Assembly (NCBI GenBank): GCA_001642945.1
Contig: LGRT01000011.1
Span: 1-64,000 of the forward strand
DNA: 64,000 nucleotides
Source of the DNA: Rhodobacteraceae bacterium SB2
Lineage (GTDB): Bacteria > Pseudomonadota > Alphaproteobacteria > Rhodobacterales > Rhodobacteraceae
Reading direction: 5' to 3'
Part shown: positions 18,192 to 27,356 of the stretch, in pieces
Layout: every line of letters begins with the position of its first letter
How positions within the stretch are numbered: the first letter of the stretch is position 1
Notes under the pieces: model-generated
What the model was told of the DNA's origin: nothing
Database searches by the model: none
What the model saw: the letters and a program-made list of their open reading frames with translations, nothing else
Translations under genes and position numbers: made by a program

Positions 18192-18827
18192 ATGTTGACT
18201 GAAAAAGAGCTGCCAATCGATATAATGATTGCGGATGGAAACCCGTTGGTTCTTTCCGCCATGTCGGAAGTTTTCGAAGATGATGACCGCTTTTCTTTGG
18301 TGGCAACCAGCGGTACATCAGAAAGCTTTCTGGCGGTGATTTTGCGGATAGATGTGCAGATTTGCGTGATTGACTGGACCATTCGGGATTTAGGAGCCGC
18401 AAAACTCATTGATGTTTTGCGCAGCCAAAACGTGCCTCCGCGGATTTTGATCTATGGCGATGATAAAGACAGTGATATTCCGCGGCAAGCAATGGCGGCA
18501 GGGGCCGCCGCGTTCGTTTCAAGATCGGCACCGATAGACGCGCTGGTGCAAACATGCATTGAAGTTGCGGCGGGCAAAATGGTGTTTCCGTTCCTGGATA
18601 TTCGAGAACTGCGCAACGATCCGATCACCACTTTATCCCGCAAGGAAAGGCTTATTCTTGACTCGCTTGCAGAGGGTTTGACAAATAAGCAACTTGCCAG
18701 CCGATTGGAACTTTCGATCAACACCGTTAAATTTCACATGTCGAATATTTTTGACAAATTGGGTGTGAACAATCGCGCGCAGGCGATCGCACATTACTAT
18801 GTGTCTCGATCTAAAATAGACGAATAG
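18192..18827 (+). CDS. LuxR/NarL-type regulator with atypical receiver domain
   Basis: A 211-residue protein with an N-terminal receiver-like domain and a C-terminal LuxR helix-turn-helix (LSRKERLILDSLAEGLTNKQL, then LSINTVKFHMSNIFDKLGV). In the receiver, Asp15 and the phospho-acceptor position Asp61 (VIDW) remain. The second acidic-pocket residue is Gly16, the switch Thr/Ser is Tyr/Gly (LIYGDD) and the invariant Lys is Arg (VSRSAP). Phosphorylation is therefore doubtful; it may respond to a ligand or protein. No sensor kinase gene is near. It lies between the divergent sgaA operon and mcl, so it is a good candidate regulator of both. Confidence 0.8.
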   Translation: MLTEKELPIDIMIADGNPLVLSAMSEVFEDDDRFSLVATSGTSESFLAVILRIDVQICVIDWTIRDLGAAKLIDVLRSQNVPPRILIYGDDKDSDIPRQAMAAGAAAFVSRSAPIDALVQTCIEVAAGKMVFPFLDIRELRNDPITTLSRKERLILDSLAEGLTNKQLASRLELSINTVKFHMSNIFDKLGVNNRAQAIAHYYVSRSKIDE

Positions 18828-18866
18828 TTTTCAAAACCTAGCCAAAGTGGATTGATAAATTTTTAA

Positions 18867-18895
18867 TTGACAGGGTAATTTTTTTACATTTACTG
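18867..18895 (+). promoter_or_regulatory. Possible promoter for mcl
   Basis: A perfect TTGACA at 18867-18872 lies about 70 bases before the malyl-CoA lyase start. The -10 candidates 16-18 bases downstream (TTTACT / TTACTG) are poor, so regulation by an activator would be needed if this is used. Confidence 0.3.
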
Positions 18896-18938
18896 GGCAT
18901 TAATTGCAATAATATTTCACAACAAAAGGTTTCAAACC

Positions 18939-19916
18939 ATGTCTTTCTTTCCTGTTGAACAAGCTCCGGCGCGGCTGAATCGATCTGAACTGGCTGTGCC
19001 CGGGTCGCAAGCTCAAATGTTTGAAAAAGCGGCAAAATATGATGTAGATGTTATCTTTCTCGACCTCGAAGATGCGGTGGCTCCGGATGAAAAAGAGCAG
19101 GCGCGTAAAAATATTATTGTGGCCTTAAATGAGATTGATTGGGGGCATAAAACGATGTCAATCCGGATCAACGGATTAGACACGCATTACATGTATCGCG
19201 ATGTGGTAGACATTGTTGAGCAAGCTGGCGAACGGTTGGATTTGATTATGATTCCAAAAGTTGGAACGGCTGCAGATGTCTATGCGGTTGATATGATGGT
19301 CACGCAGATTGAAGATGCGAAAGGCTATAAAAAACGCATTGGATTTGAGCATATAATCGAAACGGCTTTGGGCATGCAAAACGTATCCGAAATCGCAGCC
19401 GCCTCAAAACGCAATGAAAGCCTGCATTTTGGCGTGGCGGATTACGCCGCCTCGACGCGCGCGCGCACCACCATAATTGGGGGTGTTAATCCGGATTACT
19501 CGGTTCTTACTGACCCGGCAGAGGACGGATCACGCTATGTGCATTGGGGTGATATGTGGCATTATGCTTTGGCGCGCATGGTGGTTGCTGCCCGCGCAAA
19601 TGGCTTGCGCCCGATTGATGGTCCGTTTGGCGATTTTCAAGATCCGGACGGCTATCGGGCGGCTGCAAAACGGGCCGCTGTTTTGGGGTGCGAAGGCAAA
19701 TGGGCGATTCATCCAAGTCAGATCGCACTGGCCAATGAAGTTATGAGTCCCTCTCAAGCAGAGATCACCCGCGCCAATCGAATATTGGATGCTATGGCCG
19801 AAGCTGAGGCCAGTGGAAAAGGCGCGGTTTCCCTTGATGGTCGCCTGATCGATTATGCTTCGATCCGTCAGGCGGAAGTCTTGGTTGAAAAAGCCGAACA
19901 GATAGCCGCAGGCTAA
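18939..19916 (+). CDS. mcl: L-malyl-CoA / beta-methylmalyl-CoA lyase
   Basis: A CitE/HpcH-type TIM-barrel lyase of 325 residues, the usual length for Mcl. The barrel shows SELAVPGSQAQMFEKA, the metal/acid block FLDLEDAVAPDEK, IRINGLDT, and the second Mg ligand region IIETALGMQN. It cleaves malyl-CoA to acetyl-CoA and glyoxylate, and in some relatives condenses glyoxylate with propionyl-CoA. With mtkAB upstream it completes malate to glyoxylate plus acetyl-CoA, returning glyoxylate to SgaA. AAAGG precedes the ATG. Confidence 0.88.
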   Translation: MSFFPVEQAPARLNRSELAVPGSQAQMFEKAAKYDVDVIFLDLEDAVAPDEKEQARKNIIVALNEIDWGHKTMSIRINGLDTHYMYRDVVDIVEQAGERLDLIMIPKVGTAADVYAVDMMVTQIEDAKGYKKRIGFEHIIETALGMQNVSEIAAASKRNESLHFGVADYAASTRARTTIIGGVNPDYSVLTDPAEDGSRYVHWGDMWHYALARMVVAARANGLRPIDGPFGDFQDPDGYRAAAKRAAVLGCEGKWAIHPSQIALANEVMSPSQAEITRANRILDAMAEAEASGKGAVSLDGRLIDYASIRQAEVLVEKAEQIAAG

Positions 19917-20379
19917 GGCGCAAAATCGGCATAGACGCGCAAGACCTGGCATGCAGTGCCAGCCTTGAGGCTGCGCGGCGAGAGCGGTTATGAGAGCGTT
20001 CGGATCGAGAGACGTATAGGGCGGTTGGCCTTTAGGAATTGAGGATCACAACGGCCCGCGGCGGCCGGTTTTCCGAAGGCTTTCGTGCTATAAAATCTGC
20101 GCTTAGCCCTGCCTCAAGGCCCGCTGGCGCCGATCTGACAGGGGGTGAAGGAAGAACAATGCAAACCTTGTAAATGTAGGGCGCAGCGCGGCCCCAAACG
20201 TATAACCTCTCAACGCGCAAAGCTTAAATCGCTTTATCAAACATTCGCAGATCATGCTTATTTGAGCGAAGATCGGAAAAGACATGGTCACAGAAGGCGT
20301 GAAAGCATTTGGGGTGGTTGATCATCCTTGAGAAACTTGCATTATCAGCCCTGCGTTAAATGGTGGAAGGGCGACAGCT
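19917..20379. other. Intergenic region, no gene seen
   Basis: A GC-richer 463-base gap between mcl and the aminopeptidase gene. Short frames exist on both strands, but none has a start with a ribosome-binding site or a recognisable product. Confidence 0.55.
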
Positions 20380-21621
20380 ATGACAAAAATGAATTGGGAT
20401 GAAAGCCACGCGCTGGATAAGCTTGCACAGCTGTCGATTAAAACAGGGGTTGCTCTGCAGCCGGGCCAAGACCTGTTGATAACCGCTCCAATGGAAGCGG
20501 CGCCATTGGTTAGACGTCTTGCGCATCATGCCTATAAAGCAGGGGCTGGGCTTGTTACCCCCTTTTATACTGATCCGGAAATTACCCTTGCCCGATATCA
20601 ACACGCAGCCCCCGAGTCTTTTGACAAAACGACAGATTGGCTCTTTGAGGGGATGGCTGCTGCCTTTGATAAAAATACCGCACGGCTTGCTGTGGTTGGT
20701 GAAGATCCAATGCTGCTTTCTGGGCAAAATCCAGAATATGTGGGCCGGGCCAACCAAGCAATGTCGAAAGCCTCATCGCCGCTTCGGGAAAGAATTACGC
20801 GCTTTGATATCAACTGGAATATTATAGCTTGGCCCGGCCTGCAGTGGGCGAAGCTTGTTTTCCCGCAGATGAGTGATGCGGATGCACAAATTGCGCTGGC
20901 AGAGGCTATCTTCAATGCGTCACGGGTGAATACATCAGATCCGAATGAAGCGTGGGCGGTGCATAACAAAAATTTGCGCGCACGCACCGAGTGGCTTAAC
21001 AAAAAAAACTTTGCGGCGCTTCATTTTTATGGGGAGGGAACGGATCTTACCGTGGGTTTGGCAGATGGTCACGAATGGATGGGAGGTGCATCCACCGCCC
21101 GAAACGGGGTGACCTGTAATCCGAATATTCCGTCAGAAGAGGTGTTTACCACCCCACATGCGTTGAAGGTAAACGGGTATGTGACCTCTACCAAACCGCT
21201 CTCGCATCAAGGCACGCTGATCGAAGATATCGCGGTTACTTTTAAAGACGGTGTTATAACGAAAGCAAGCGCCTCGAAAGGCGAAGACGTGTTTCTAAAG
21301 CTTCTTGATACCGACGAAGGGGCGCGCCGCCTTGGCGAGGTGGCTTTGGTTCCCCATGGGTCCCCGATATCACAAAGCAACCTGCTTTTTTATAACACGC
21401 TGTTTGATGAAAATGCCGCTTGCCATATTGCTCTTGGGCAATGTTATTCAAAATGTTTCCAGCAGGGCGATAAATTATCCAATGATGAGGTTATTGAACG
21501 GGGGGGTAACAGCAGCATGATCCATGTTGATTGGATGATCGGATCTCAATCCATGAATATTGATGGTCTTGATGGTGCGAATGATCCCACCCCTGTCTTT
21601 AGAAACGGTGAATGGGCGTAG
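20380..21621 (+). CDS. M29-family aminopeptidase (aminopeptidase T type)
   Basis: A 413-residue metalloaminopeptidase of family M29. The metal-binding and catalytic blocks are recognisable: NIPSEEVFTTPH, RLGEVALVPHGSPISQSN, then FYNTLFDENAACHIALGQ and MIHVDWMIGS, which carry the Glu, His, Tyr and Asp ligands of the family. It releases N-terminal residues from peptides in the cytoplasm. The ATG follows GGAAGGG. It stands alone, not obviously linked to its neighbours. Confidence 0.85.
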   Translation: MTKMNWDESHALDKLAQLSIKTGVALQPGQDLLITAPMEAAPLVRRLAHHAYKAGAGLVTPFYTDPEITLARYQHAAPESFDKTTDWLFEGMAAAFDKNTARLAVVGEDPMLLSGQNPEYVGRANQAMSKASSPLRERITRFDINWNIIAWPGLQWAKLVFPQMSDADAQIALAEAIFNASRVNTSDPNEAWAVHNKNLRARTEWLNKKNFAALHFYGEGTDLTVGLADGHEWMGGASTARNGVTCNPNIPSEEVFTTPHALKVNGYVTSTKPLSHQGTLIEDIAVTFKDGVITKASASKGEDVFLKLLDTDEGARRLGEVALVPHGSPISQSNLLFYNTLFDENAACHIALGQCYSKCFQQGDKLSNDEVIERGGNSSMIHVDWMIGSQSMNIDGLDGANDPTPVFRNGEWA

Positions 21622-21783
21622 AGATTAACGTAAATTGTGATCGGATGCTCCAGAGCATAGCTGCTTTTAAACGCCACCATACAAATCGGTGTGTTTTTTT
21701 AAATTTTCGGAGCGTTCATTTTATATTGCCCATAAGATCTTTATCCTAGGCTTATTGCTAAAAAAGTAGAAAGGATCTGTACT

Positions 21784-22833
21784 TTGGACGCGCTTATACT
21801 CGAAAAAAAGGGTGAATTATCTTTGCGTGATTTTCCTGAAATTGACCACCAAGAGGCTGTTCTGGGGCCGCGGGATGTTCGCATTAAATTGCATACGGTT
21901 GGTATTTGCGGATCAGATGTTCACTATTATCAATATGGCCGGATTGGTCCATTTGTCGTGAATAAGCCGATGATTTTGGGGCATGAAGCTTCGGGTACGG
22001 TGATCGAAACCGGCTCGCTCGTTACGCAGTTGCAGATCGGTGACCGCGTTTGTATGGAGCCAGGTATCCCAGACCCCGCCAGCAAAGCAGCCCGTCTTGG
22101 AATGTACAATGTGGATCCTGCCGTGCGCTTTTGGGCCACCCCGCCCATTCATGGTATTCTACGCCCAACCTGTGTGCACCCCGAAGCGTTTACGTTTAAG
22201 TTGCCCGATAGCGTAGATTTTGCACAGGCCGCTATGGTTGAACCTTTGGCGGTGGGTGTGCACGCGGCGCGCAAAGCACAGATTGCACCTGGGGACATTG
22301 CCGTTGTCTTAGGAGCAGGTCCGATTGGATTGGTTACGGCCTTATCTGCCCTCGCGGCAGGCTGCGCCCGCGTCTACATAAGCGATTTAGCGGAAAAAAA
22401 GTTGGAAATTGCCGCAAGTTTAAGCCCCGCATTGGTGCCAGTTCACACACAATCTGAGAATATCGCGAAGATTGTGATGCGGGATACCGACGGATGGGGT
22501 GCGAATGTTGTTTTTGAGGCAACGGGAAATGCGGCGGCAGCGGCAACCGTTTTTGAGCCACTTTGCCCGGGCGGTTGTGTGGTGATGATTGGCGGGCAAC
22601 CCGATCCGATTTTATATGATACCGGAGCGGCAATGGTGCGTGAAGCACGCATAGAGAATATCTTTCGATATGCGCATGCATTTCCACGCTGCGTCGAAAT
22701 GCTGGCAACGGGGGCGATTGATTTAACCCCTTTGATCACAAGAAAGTTCGACTTTTCTGAAAGCATTAGCGCCTTTGAAATCGCGGCCTCTGCCCCCCCT
22801 GCAGACATCAAAATACAAATCGAAATGCCCTAA
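21784..22833 (+). CDS. Zinc-type polyol dehydrogenase, xylitol/sorbitol dehydrogenase-like MDR
   Basis: A medium-chain dehydrogenase of 349 residues. Catalytic zinc ligands are seen in VGICGSDVH (Cys), LGHEASG (His, Glu) and the VEPLAVG block; the NAD Rossmann motif is [10 protein letters not shown]. Sequence resembles xylitol dehydrogenase more than alcohol dehydrogenase. The four cysteines of the structural zinc lobe, expected after CMEPGIP, are missing ([14 protein letters not shown]). Start is a TTG with AAAGGA upstream; no in-frame ATG fits the conserved N-terminus. Substrate is an inference. Confidence 0.75.
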   Translation: MDALILEKKGELSLRDFPEIDHQEAVLGPRDVRIKLHTVGICGSDVHYYQYGRIGPFVVNKPMILGHEASGTVIETGSLVTQLQIGDRVCMEPGIPDPASKAARLGMYNVDPAVRFWATPPIHGILRPTCVHPEAFTFKLPDSVDFAQAAMVEPLAVGVHAARKAQIAPGDIAVVLGAGPIGLVTALSALAAGCARVYISDLAEKKLEIAASLSPALVPVHTQSENIAKIVMRDTDGWGANVVFEATGNAAAAATVFEPLCPGGCVVMIGGQPDPILYDTGAAMVREARIENIFRYAHAFPRCVEMLATGAIDLTPLITRKFDFSESISAFEIAASAPPADIKIQIEMP

Positions 22834-23211
22834 AAGATTCTTTAAGTTTTTTGAAGTGGCGCTCTTATGCTTAATTTCGGGGAAACGGTACCTTGGTTCA
22901 TGGGGTCTGTTTGTTTTGGCTGGTAAATACCATAACTATTTCAAATAATTGATTTAAAAAGGCTATTTGGGGTTATCGTACCATCGGTGATAAATTTTTT
23001 ATTGGAAGTCTGGGCTGGAGTGTACTTTACTTTACTTTAGTTTTTAGAGGTGAGCCCGAGAACCATATTTAACTAGCACCTTAACAAAGCTTTTGGCGGA
23101 GTGTTACTAAGGTATAAGCGCGTTCTTTCAGGCTTTGAATGGAGGCGGTATACAGCGCTGCTCTTTCACAATGGCAGCGCTCTATTTAGCTTTTTTGTAC
23201 ATGGGGTTAAA
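22834..23211. other. Intergenic region, no gene seen
   Basis: AT-rich gap of 378 bases between convergent genes. The only pattern noted is a short ACTTT triplicate at about 23024-23038. Confidence 0.55.
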
Positions 23212-23946
23212 TTATCTTGCGCGGGACAGATCTTGTTTACTGCGTTTGAGCTCGGCCTCTAGCTCTGAAGCAGAATGTTTGGATCTAGCCAAAGCGGTTT
23301 CGAGCGATGCGCCGTCGATCGCTTGAGATGCGAGCTCAAACAAGGAATAAGTCGAAACGCGTTTTGTTCCTTTCAGCGCAGCCCGGCTTATCCCGTGCGC
23401 CGCAAGATATGTGTGATAGGGAGGCAGGGTGCCCTGTCCGGTTGCCGCCTCACCTTTGTTAGCTTTTTCACAGGCTGTGACGCTTGTTGAAATATAAGAT
23501 CTACAAATGACAGGGCGCGCTTCATATGTCCGGCATGCAAGGGTTTCTGGATCCAGCGATGGGCAAGCTTTTGGTGTCCAATTGCGCCCATCTGGATCAT
23601 CTTGCAAAACAGAAAGCGCGTTATACATCTCGACCGCTTCAATTTCTGTGATCGTGCCCCCATCTTCGCCCTTCAAAATGCAGCAAAATGCGCAGCCTTT
23701 CGCGCAAGCCAAACTGCCTGGGTTCAGAGCAGATAGGCCAATTTGGCCAATGCCCTGCGCGACCGTTCCATCTGCCATTTTCTCTATGATATGTGCCATC
23801 GGGGTGCCATTTTGGGCCATCGCTTGCGTATAGGCCTCAATGCCGCGTTTGGCGCGCGCCGCAACCTCTGGTGCAGATGTGACCCGCGCTTTGCCAATAC
23901 GCGTGGATAAAGGGGCTGATTTAGACATCCGAGTTGACCCATTCAT
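23212..23946 (-). CDS. YkgJ-family cysteine-cluster protein
   Basis: A 244-residue protein with the YkgJ zinc/iron-chelating pattern: CAKGCAFCC in the middle, followed by CPSL, ACRTYEARPVICRSY and a later Cys. The family is widespread and poorly characterised; it may bind iron-sulfur or zinc. The C-terminal 50 residues are charged and probably helical (SKHSASELEAELKRSKQDL). Two starts, 23946 and 23928, are possible; the first was kept. It is monocistronic. Confidence 0.7.
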   Translation of the reverse strand: MNGSTRMSKSAPLSTRIGKARVTSAPEVAARAKRGIEAYTQAMAQNGTPMAHIIEKMADGTVAQGIGQIGLSALNPGSLACAKGCAFCCILKGEDGGTITEIEAVEMYNALSVLQDDPDGRNWTPKACPSLDPETLACRTYEARPVICRSYISTSVTACEKANKGEAATGQGTLPPYHTYLAAHGISRAALKGTKRVSTYSLFELASQAIDGASLETALARSKHSASELEAELKRSKQDLSRAR

Positions 23947-24089
23947 TACTCTTATGAACGCAGAGTTTATGCATCTTAATGAGGTTTGCTAGGGGGAGTT
24001 ACAAAAAATATCAACGGGTTCTCAACTGTAAATTTTTCCGTTGAAATTGTCTTTGCTGGCCAAAGGGGGTTCCCTCAAGCAGCGCAACG

Positions 24090-25766
24090 TTAGAAATCAA
24101 GTATATATAGCCCGCCAGTTAGGAACGCATCTTTGTCCTTTCTAAGCTGTATGGTGGAAAAATGCGACAGCGCGTAGCCAAATTGACTGCAAAGCGAGTC
24201 TATATAATGTTTTGAATGCGCATAACGCCCCGATCGTTCAAGCTGAAACAACCCTTTTTCTAGATGCTCTGTTGAAAAAGCGAGCTTGCCCGGCCGTTTT
24301 TTGCCGGCATTTATCAGCTGGAAGGTTTCGCTTAAATCACCAAGATAAATGAACACATCGGCTGCCATGACACAGTCAAAATCCAAGCTGGTTTTTGCTA
24401 AATACGCGTTAATGTCGGAAACAATCAGCCTATCGTAGATGCATTTTCGTTCAGCTTGCTCAATCATCGATTTTGACAGGTCAACGCCTTCGATATAAGA
24501 GGCAAAGCGTTTGATTTCACCGCCTATCAACCCGGTTCCGCATCCCAAATCTAAAACCGACCCCAAATTTTTCTGAGCGGATAGGCGCAAAAGGGCATCA
24601 ACAAGATGCTTAGGGGCTGTGTAATGCAAGTTATGGATTAAGTCCTGCTCGAAATGGGGTGCATATTCTTCAAACAAGCTTTCAACATAATCTTGGGGCG
24701 GGGTCTGCGTGGTTTGTCCCGTTAGGGCATTTAGAAGATGTTGCGCTCTATCATAGCTTGGATCAATTTTGATTAAATCTTGAAAGCAGGAAACGGCACC
24801 GGCAAAATCATCCATATCTTTGAGAACATTGCCCATATTATAGATAGCATCCGTGTAATCTGGTTGCAGCTTAACCGCCGCCTGAAAAGTTTTCAGCGCC
24901 GCGCTTAAATCCCCCTGATCTTGCAGGCATAGACCCAGATTATTATAGCCCTCATGAAGCATCGGGTTAACCTCAACAGCTTGTGAATAGCTGTTGATTG
25001 CCTGGTCAAGTTTCCCTTGGGTTTTGTAGATTACGCCAAGGTTAAAATGCGCTTCGCAAAGGCCCGCCTCGATTGCGAGGCTGGATTTAAAGCAACGTTT
25101 AGCATCTTCTAGATTGCCCTCGTCTTTGAACAGATTACCCATATTGTAAAACGCCTCTGCGAAATTTGGGTCTATTTCGATAGCTTTGCTGTAGCTGTGA
25201 AGGGCCGGTTCTATTTGGCCGGCGCTTTTCAGCGCAATTCCCAAGCTGTTATGAGCGTTGGAAAATTCCGGGTTGAGTAAAATAGCAAGCTGAAAGCTGT
25301 TAATTGCAAGGTTAGTTTTGTCTTGTTTTGATCTTGCGTGGCCTAAATTGTAATGGTTTTCCGCAGAATAAGGATCAATAAGCTTCATTCTTTCAAAGCT
25401 GGTTTCAGCCTGGGCAAAAGCGCCAAGGCCCATTGCGATAGCACCCATCAGGTTGTGAAGGATCGCTGCTTCTGGAAATTCGCGCAGAAGGCTTGCGCCA
25501 GCTTCAGATGCAGCGATCAAGGCTCCGTTATTGTAAAGCTTTGTTATGTGTTGAATTTGGTCTTCTGGAGGCTCTTGGAGAAAGGGGCCTTCAAAGGCGG
25601 GCTGGTTTTGAACGGATTTAAGGCCTTTGCGCGCAGCTGTGTTTTTGGGAAATCTGTTCAAAATATCTTGGTAAAGCCGCGCAGAGTAGGCAAACTCGCG
25701 TTGCTTTTCCTTTTTTGTAGCAAGTCGTAAAGCCTGTGCTAGGGGCATGATCTGTAAGATGATCAT
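24090..25766 (-). CDS. TPR-repeat protein fused to SAM-dependent methyltransferase
   Basis: A protein of about 558 residues. From about residue 90 to 320 it consists of successive 34-residue tetratricopeptide repeats (e.g. EIDPNFAEAFYNMGNLFKDEG, then GYNNLGLCLQDQGDL). The C-terminal 200 residues form a class I methyltransferase with motif I LDLGCGTGLIGGEI and a following acidic EGVDLSKSM. The TPR part likely docks a protein or glycan partner; the methyl acceptor is unknown. ATG 25766 has GGAAAG at good spacing; starts at 25811 and 25748 are alternatives. It has no operon partner. Confidence 0.75.
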   Translation of the reverse strand: MIILQIMPLAQALRLATKKEKQREFAYSARLYQDILNRFPKNTAARKGLKSVQNQPAFEGPFLQEPPEDQIQHITKLYNNGALIAASEAGASLLREFPEAAILHNLMGAIAMGLGAFAQAETSFERMKLIDPYSAENHYNLGHARSKQDKTNLAINSFQLAILLNPEFSNAHNSLGIALKSAGQIEPALHSYSKAIEIDPNFAEAFYNMGNLFKDEGNLEDAKRCFKSSLAIEAGLCEAHFNLGVIYKTQGKLDQAINSYSQAVEVNPMLHEGYNNLGLCLQDQGDLSAALKTFQAAVKLQPDYTDAIYNMGNVLKDMDDFAGAVSCFQDLIKIDPSYDRAQHLLNALTGQTTQTPPQDYVESLFEEYAPHFEQDLIHNLHYTAPKHLVDALLRLSAQKNLGSVLDLGCGTGLIGGEIKRFASYIEGVDLSKSMIEQAERKCIYDRLIVSDINAYLAKTSLDFDCVMAADVFIYLGDLSETFQLINAGKKRPGKLAFSTEHLEKGLFQLERSGRYAHSKHYIDSLCSQFGYALSHFSTIQLRKDKDAFLTGGLYILDF

Positions 25767-25892
25767 CGTAGGCGTCTTTCCAAAAGGCTGGTTCCATCTG
25801 CCTGCTGACATAGCCCGATAGGCTCATGAGACCCGCTTGGGTGAAGCTTAAGTGGAAGGTTTGTCATTTTACACGCAGGCGCCGCTCTTTGT

Positions 25893-26945
25893 TTAAATCA
25901 ACCGCCCTGAAATCAGATGGTTCAGGCCGAAATACGCGCCGATGAATATAGAGGATAACGCCAGCGGTGCGTTTATCGACAGCAAGGCCATCGCAGAAAT
26001 ACCCTGTCCAACCGAGCATCCGATCGCCAATACCCCGCCAATACCCATCATTACAGCACCGGTGATTTGGCGCTGGAGCTCGCGCGGATCCTCACAGGCT
26101 TCTAATCGAAAATGCCCTTTCATCAAGCTGCCCGTCAATGCGCCAGCCCAGACCCCGCAGACCGATCCGATACCAAAATTTAAGGTCTGCCCGGACGAGG
26201 TCATGAAATATAAAATTGTCGAGCCCACGGGGGCGGTGAACCCATGCGAAACAGGGCGCAAACCTGAAAAGCCGACCTGCGCGATAAGATGCGTGCCAAT
26301 CCACCCGCTTGCAACAGAAAGGCCGACAAAGGCGCCCCAGATGACATTGCCTTTCTCTTCCCAAAAGGCTCTGTTCCAAACCGAAAATCCGAAAACACCC
26401 GCGCCCAATAGCAGGCCAATATAGCTTGCAGGCACACCGGTTGAGCTTGAAAGAAGCGCTGAAAAGCTAGCGGTAGTAGGTTGCACGCTTAGCAGCTCGA
26501 CCAGCCAGATCCGAAGAGGGGAAAGCGGCCCCCCTAGCGTTACATAAGCGCTTACCCCCATCACTAATACAATCACGAACGAGCGCAGATCTCCGCCCCC
26601 TAAGCGCGCCAAGGCTCCAAAGCCACAATTGCCAGAAAATGCCATGCCTAGCCCAAATAACAGCCCGCCGAAGACCGTAAGAAGCGGCGTGAAAGGCACC
26701 GTAAGCGGATAACTGTTAGAGGTAGAGATCAGGCCTTGTGCAAGCGCCAAATGCACCAGCAGCACCGCCATTCCAATCGCGGTTCCCCACATGCGAAGCC
26801 GATTATTGTTCTGACCATAAAGGGCATCTTCAATTGCGCCTAAGGTGCAAAACCGCCCGATCCGTGCGGCCAAGCCCAATAGAATACCGCCTGCGAAGCC
26901 AATCAAGGTTCCCATAAGTGCTTCAGGAATGCTGTACAGAACCAT
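25893..26945 (-). CDS. soxT: YeeE/YedE-family sulfur-compound transporter, SoxT
   Basis: An inner-membrane protein of 350 residues with about ten hydrophobic helices. It has the family's conserved glycine/cysteine blocks near GRFCTLGAIED, FSGNCGFGALARLGGGDLR and GCSVGQGISA, where the cysteines line the thiosulfate path in characterised TsuA-type relatives. As the last gene of the minus-strand sox arm it probably imports thiosulfate or another sulfur anion. A diverged second copy lies at 34860-35906. AAGGAAAG precedes the ATG. Confidence 0.8.
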   Translation of the reverse strand: MVLYSIPEALMGTLIGFAGGILLGLAARIGRFCTLGAIEDALYGQNNNRLRMWGTAIGMAVLLVHLALAQGLISTSNSYPLTVPFTPLLTVFGGLLFGLGMAFSGNCGFGALARLGGGDLRSFVIVLVMGVSAYVTLGGPLSPLRIWLVELLSVQPTTASFSALLSSSTGVPASYIGLLLGAGVFGFSVWNRAFWEEKGNVIWGAFVGLSVASGWIGTHLIAQVGFSGLRPVSHGFTAPVGSTILYFMTSSGQTLNFGIGSVCGVWAGALTGSLMKGHFRLEACEDPRELQRQITGAVMMGIGGVLAIGCSVGQGISAMALLSINAPLALSSIFIGAYFGLNHLISGRLI

Positions 26946-27018
26946 GCTAAACTTTCCTTGGCTGTTGGCTTTGATGCACGCTGAGCAGACTGTTTTATTG
27001 CGGCGCAGTCAAGTTTTG

Positions 27019-27347
27019 TTATTTGCAGAAAATATCATAGACAACGTCTAAAATCCGCGTTGCGCGCTTATCAGCCAGCCGGTAATAGATTACTTTGCCG
27101 TCGCGCCGCGGATGCACCAACCCTTCAAGCCGCAGACGCGAAAGCTGCTGTGAAACCGCCGCTTGGCGCGAGGCCAAAAGCGATTCAAGTTCGGTAACAG
27201 ATTTTCCCCCGATGCCAGATGGCATAAAATCATCAATCGCCCCTCATGGCTGATCGCTTTCAAAAAATTTGAGGCGGTGAGCGCGTTGTCCATCATATCG
27301 TCAAGTTCGGTTTGCGATACGTTTTCAGAGATTATGGGGAGGGCCAT
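27019..27347 (-). pseudogene. soxR: soxR, ArsR-family sox repressor, frameshifted
   Basis: The ArsR/SmtB-type regulator of sox genes is split into two overlapping frames. The first, from ATG 27347, runs MALPIISENVSQTEL to LCHLASGE and then reads nonsense. The second continues the same domain (SVTELESLLASRQAAVSQQLS, then GLVHPRRDGKVIYYRLAD) to a stop at 27019. The break is at the run GGGGGAAAAT on the minus strand (about 27201-27210). One more A would give LASGEKSVTELE and an intact 109-residue protein. So this is a one-base deletion, a sequencing error at a homopolymer, or slippage. The rest of the HTH appears undamaged, suggesting the change is recent. Confidence 0.85.
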
Positions 27348-27356
27348 CGAATTTCC

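Noticed and set aside
20032-20291. Short minus-strand frames between mcl and the aminopeptidase
   Set aside because: Overlapping small frames without starts or recognisable products.
23024-23038. Triple ACTTT repeat
   Set aside because: Three short units only; consistent with chance in AT-rich DNA.
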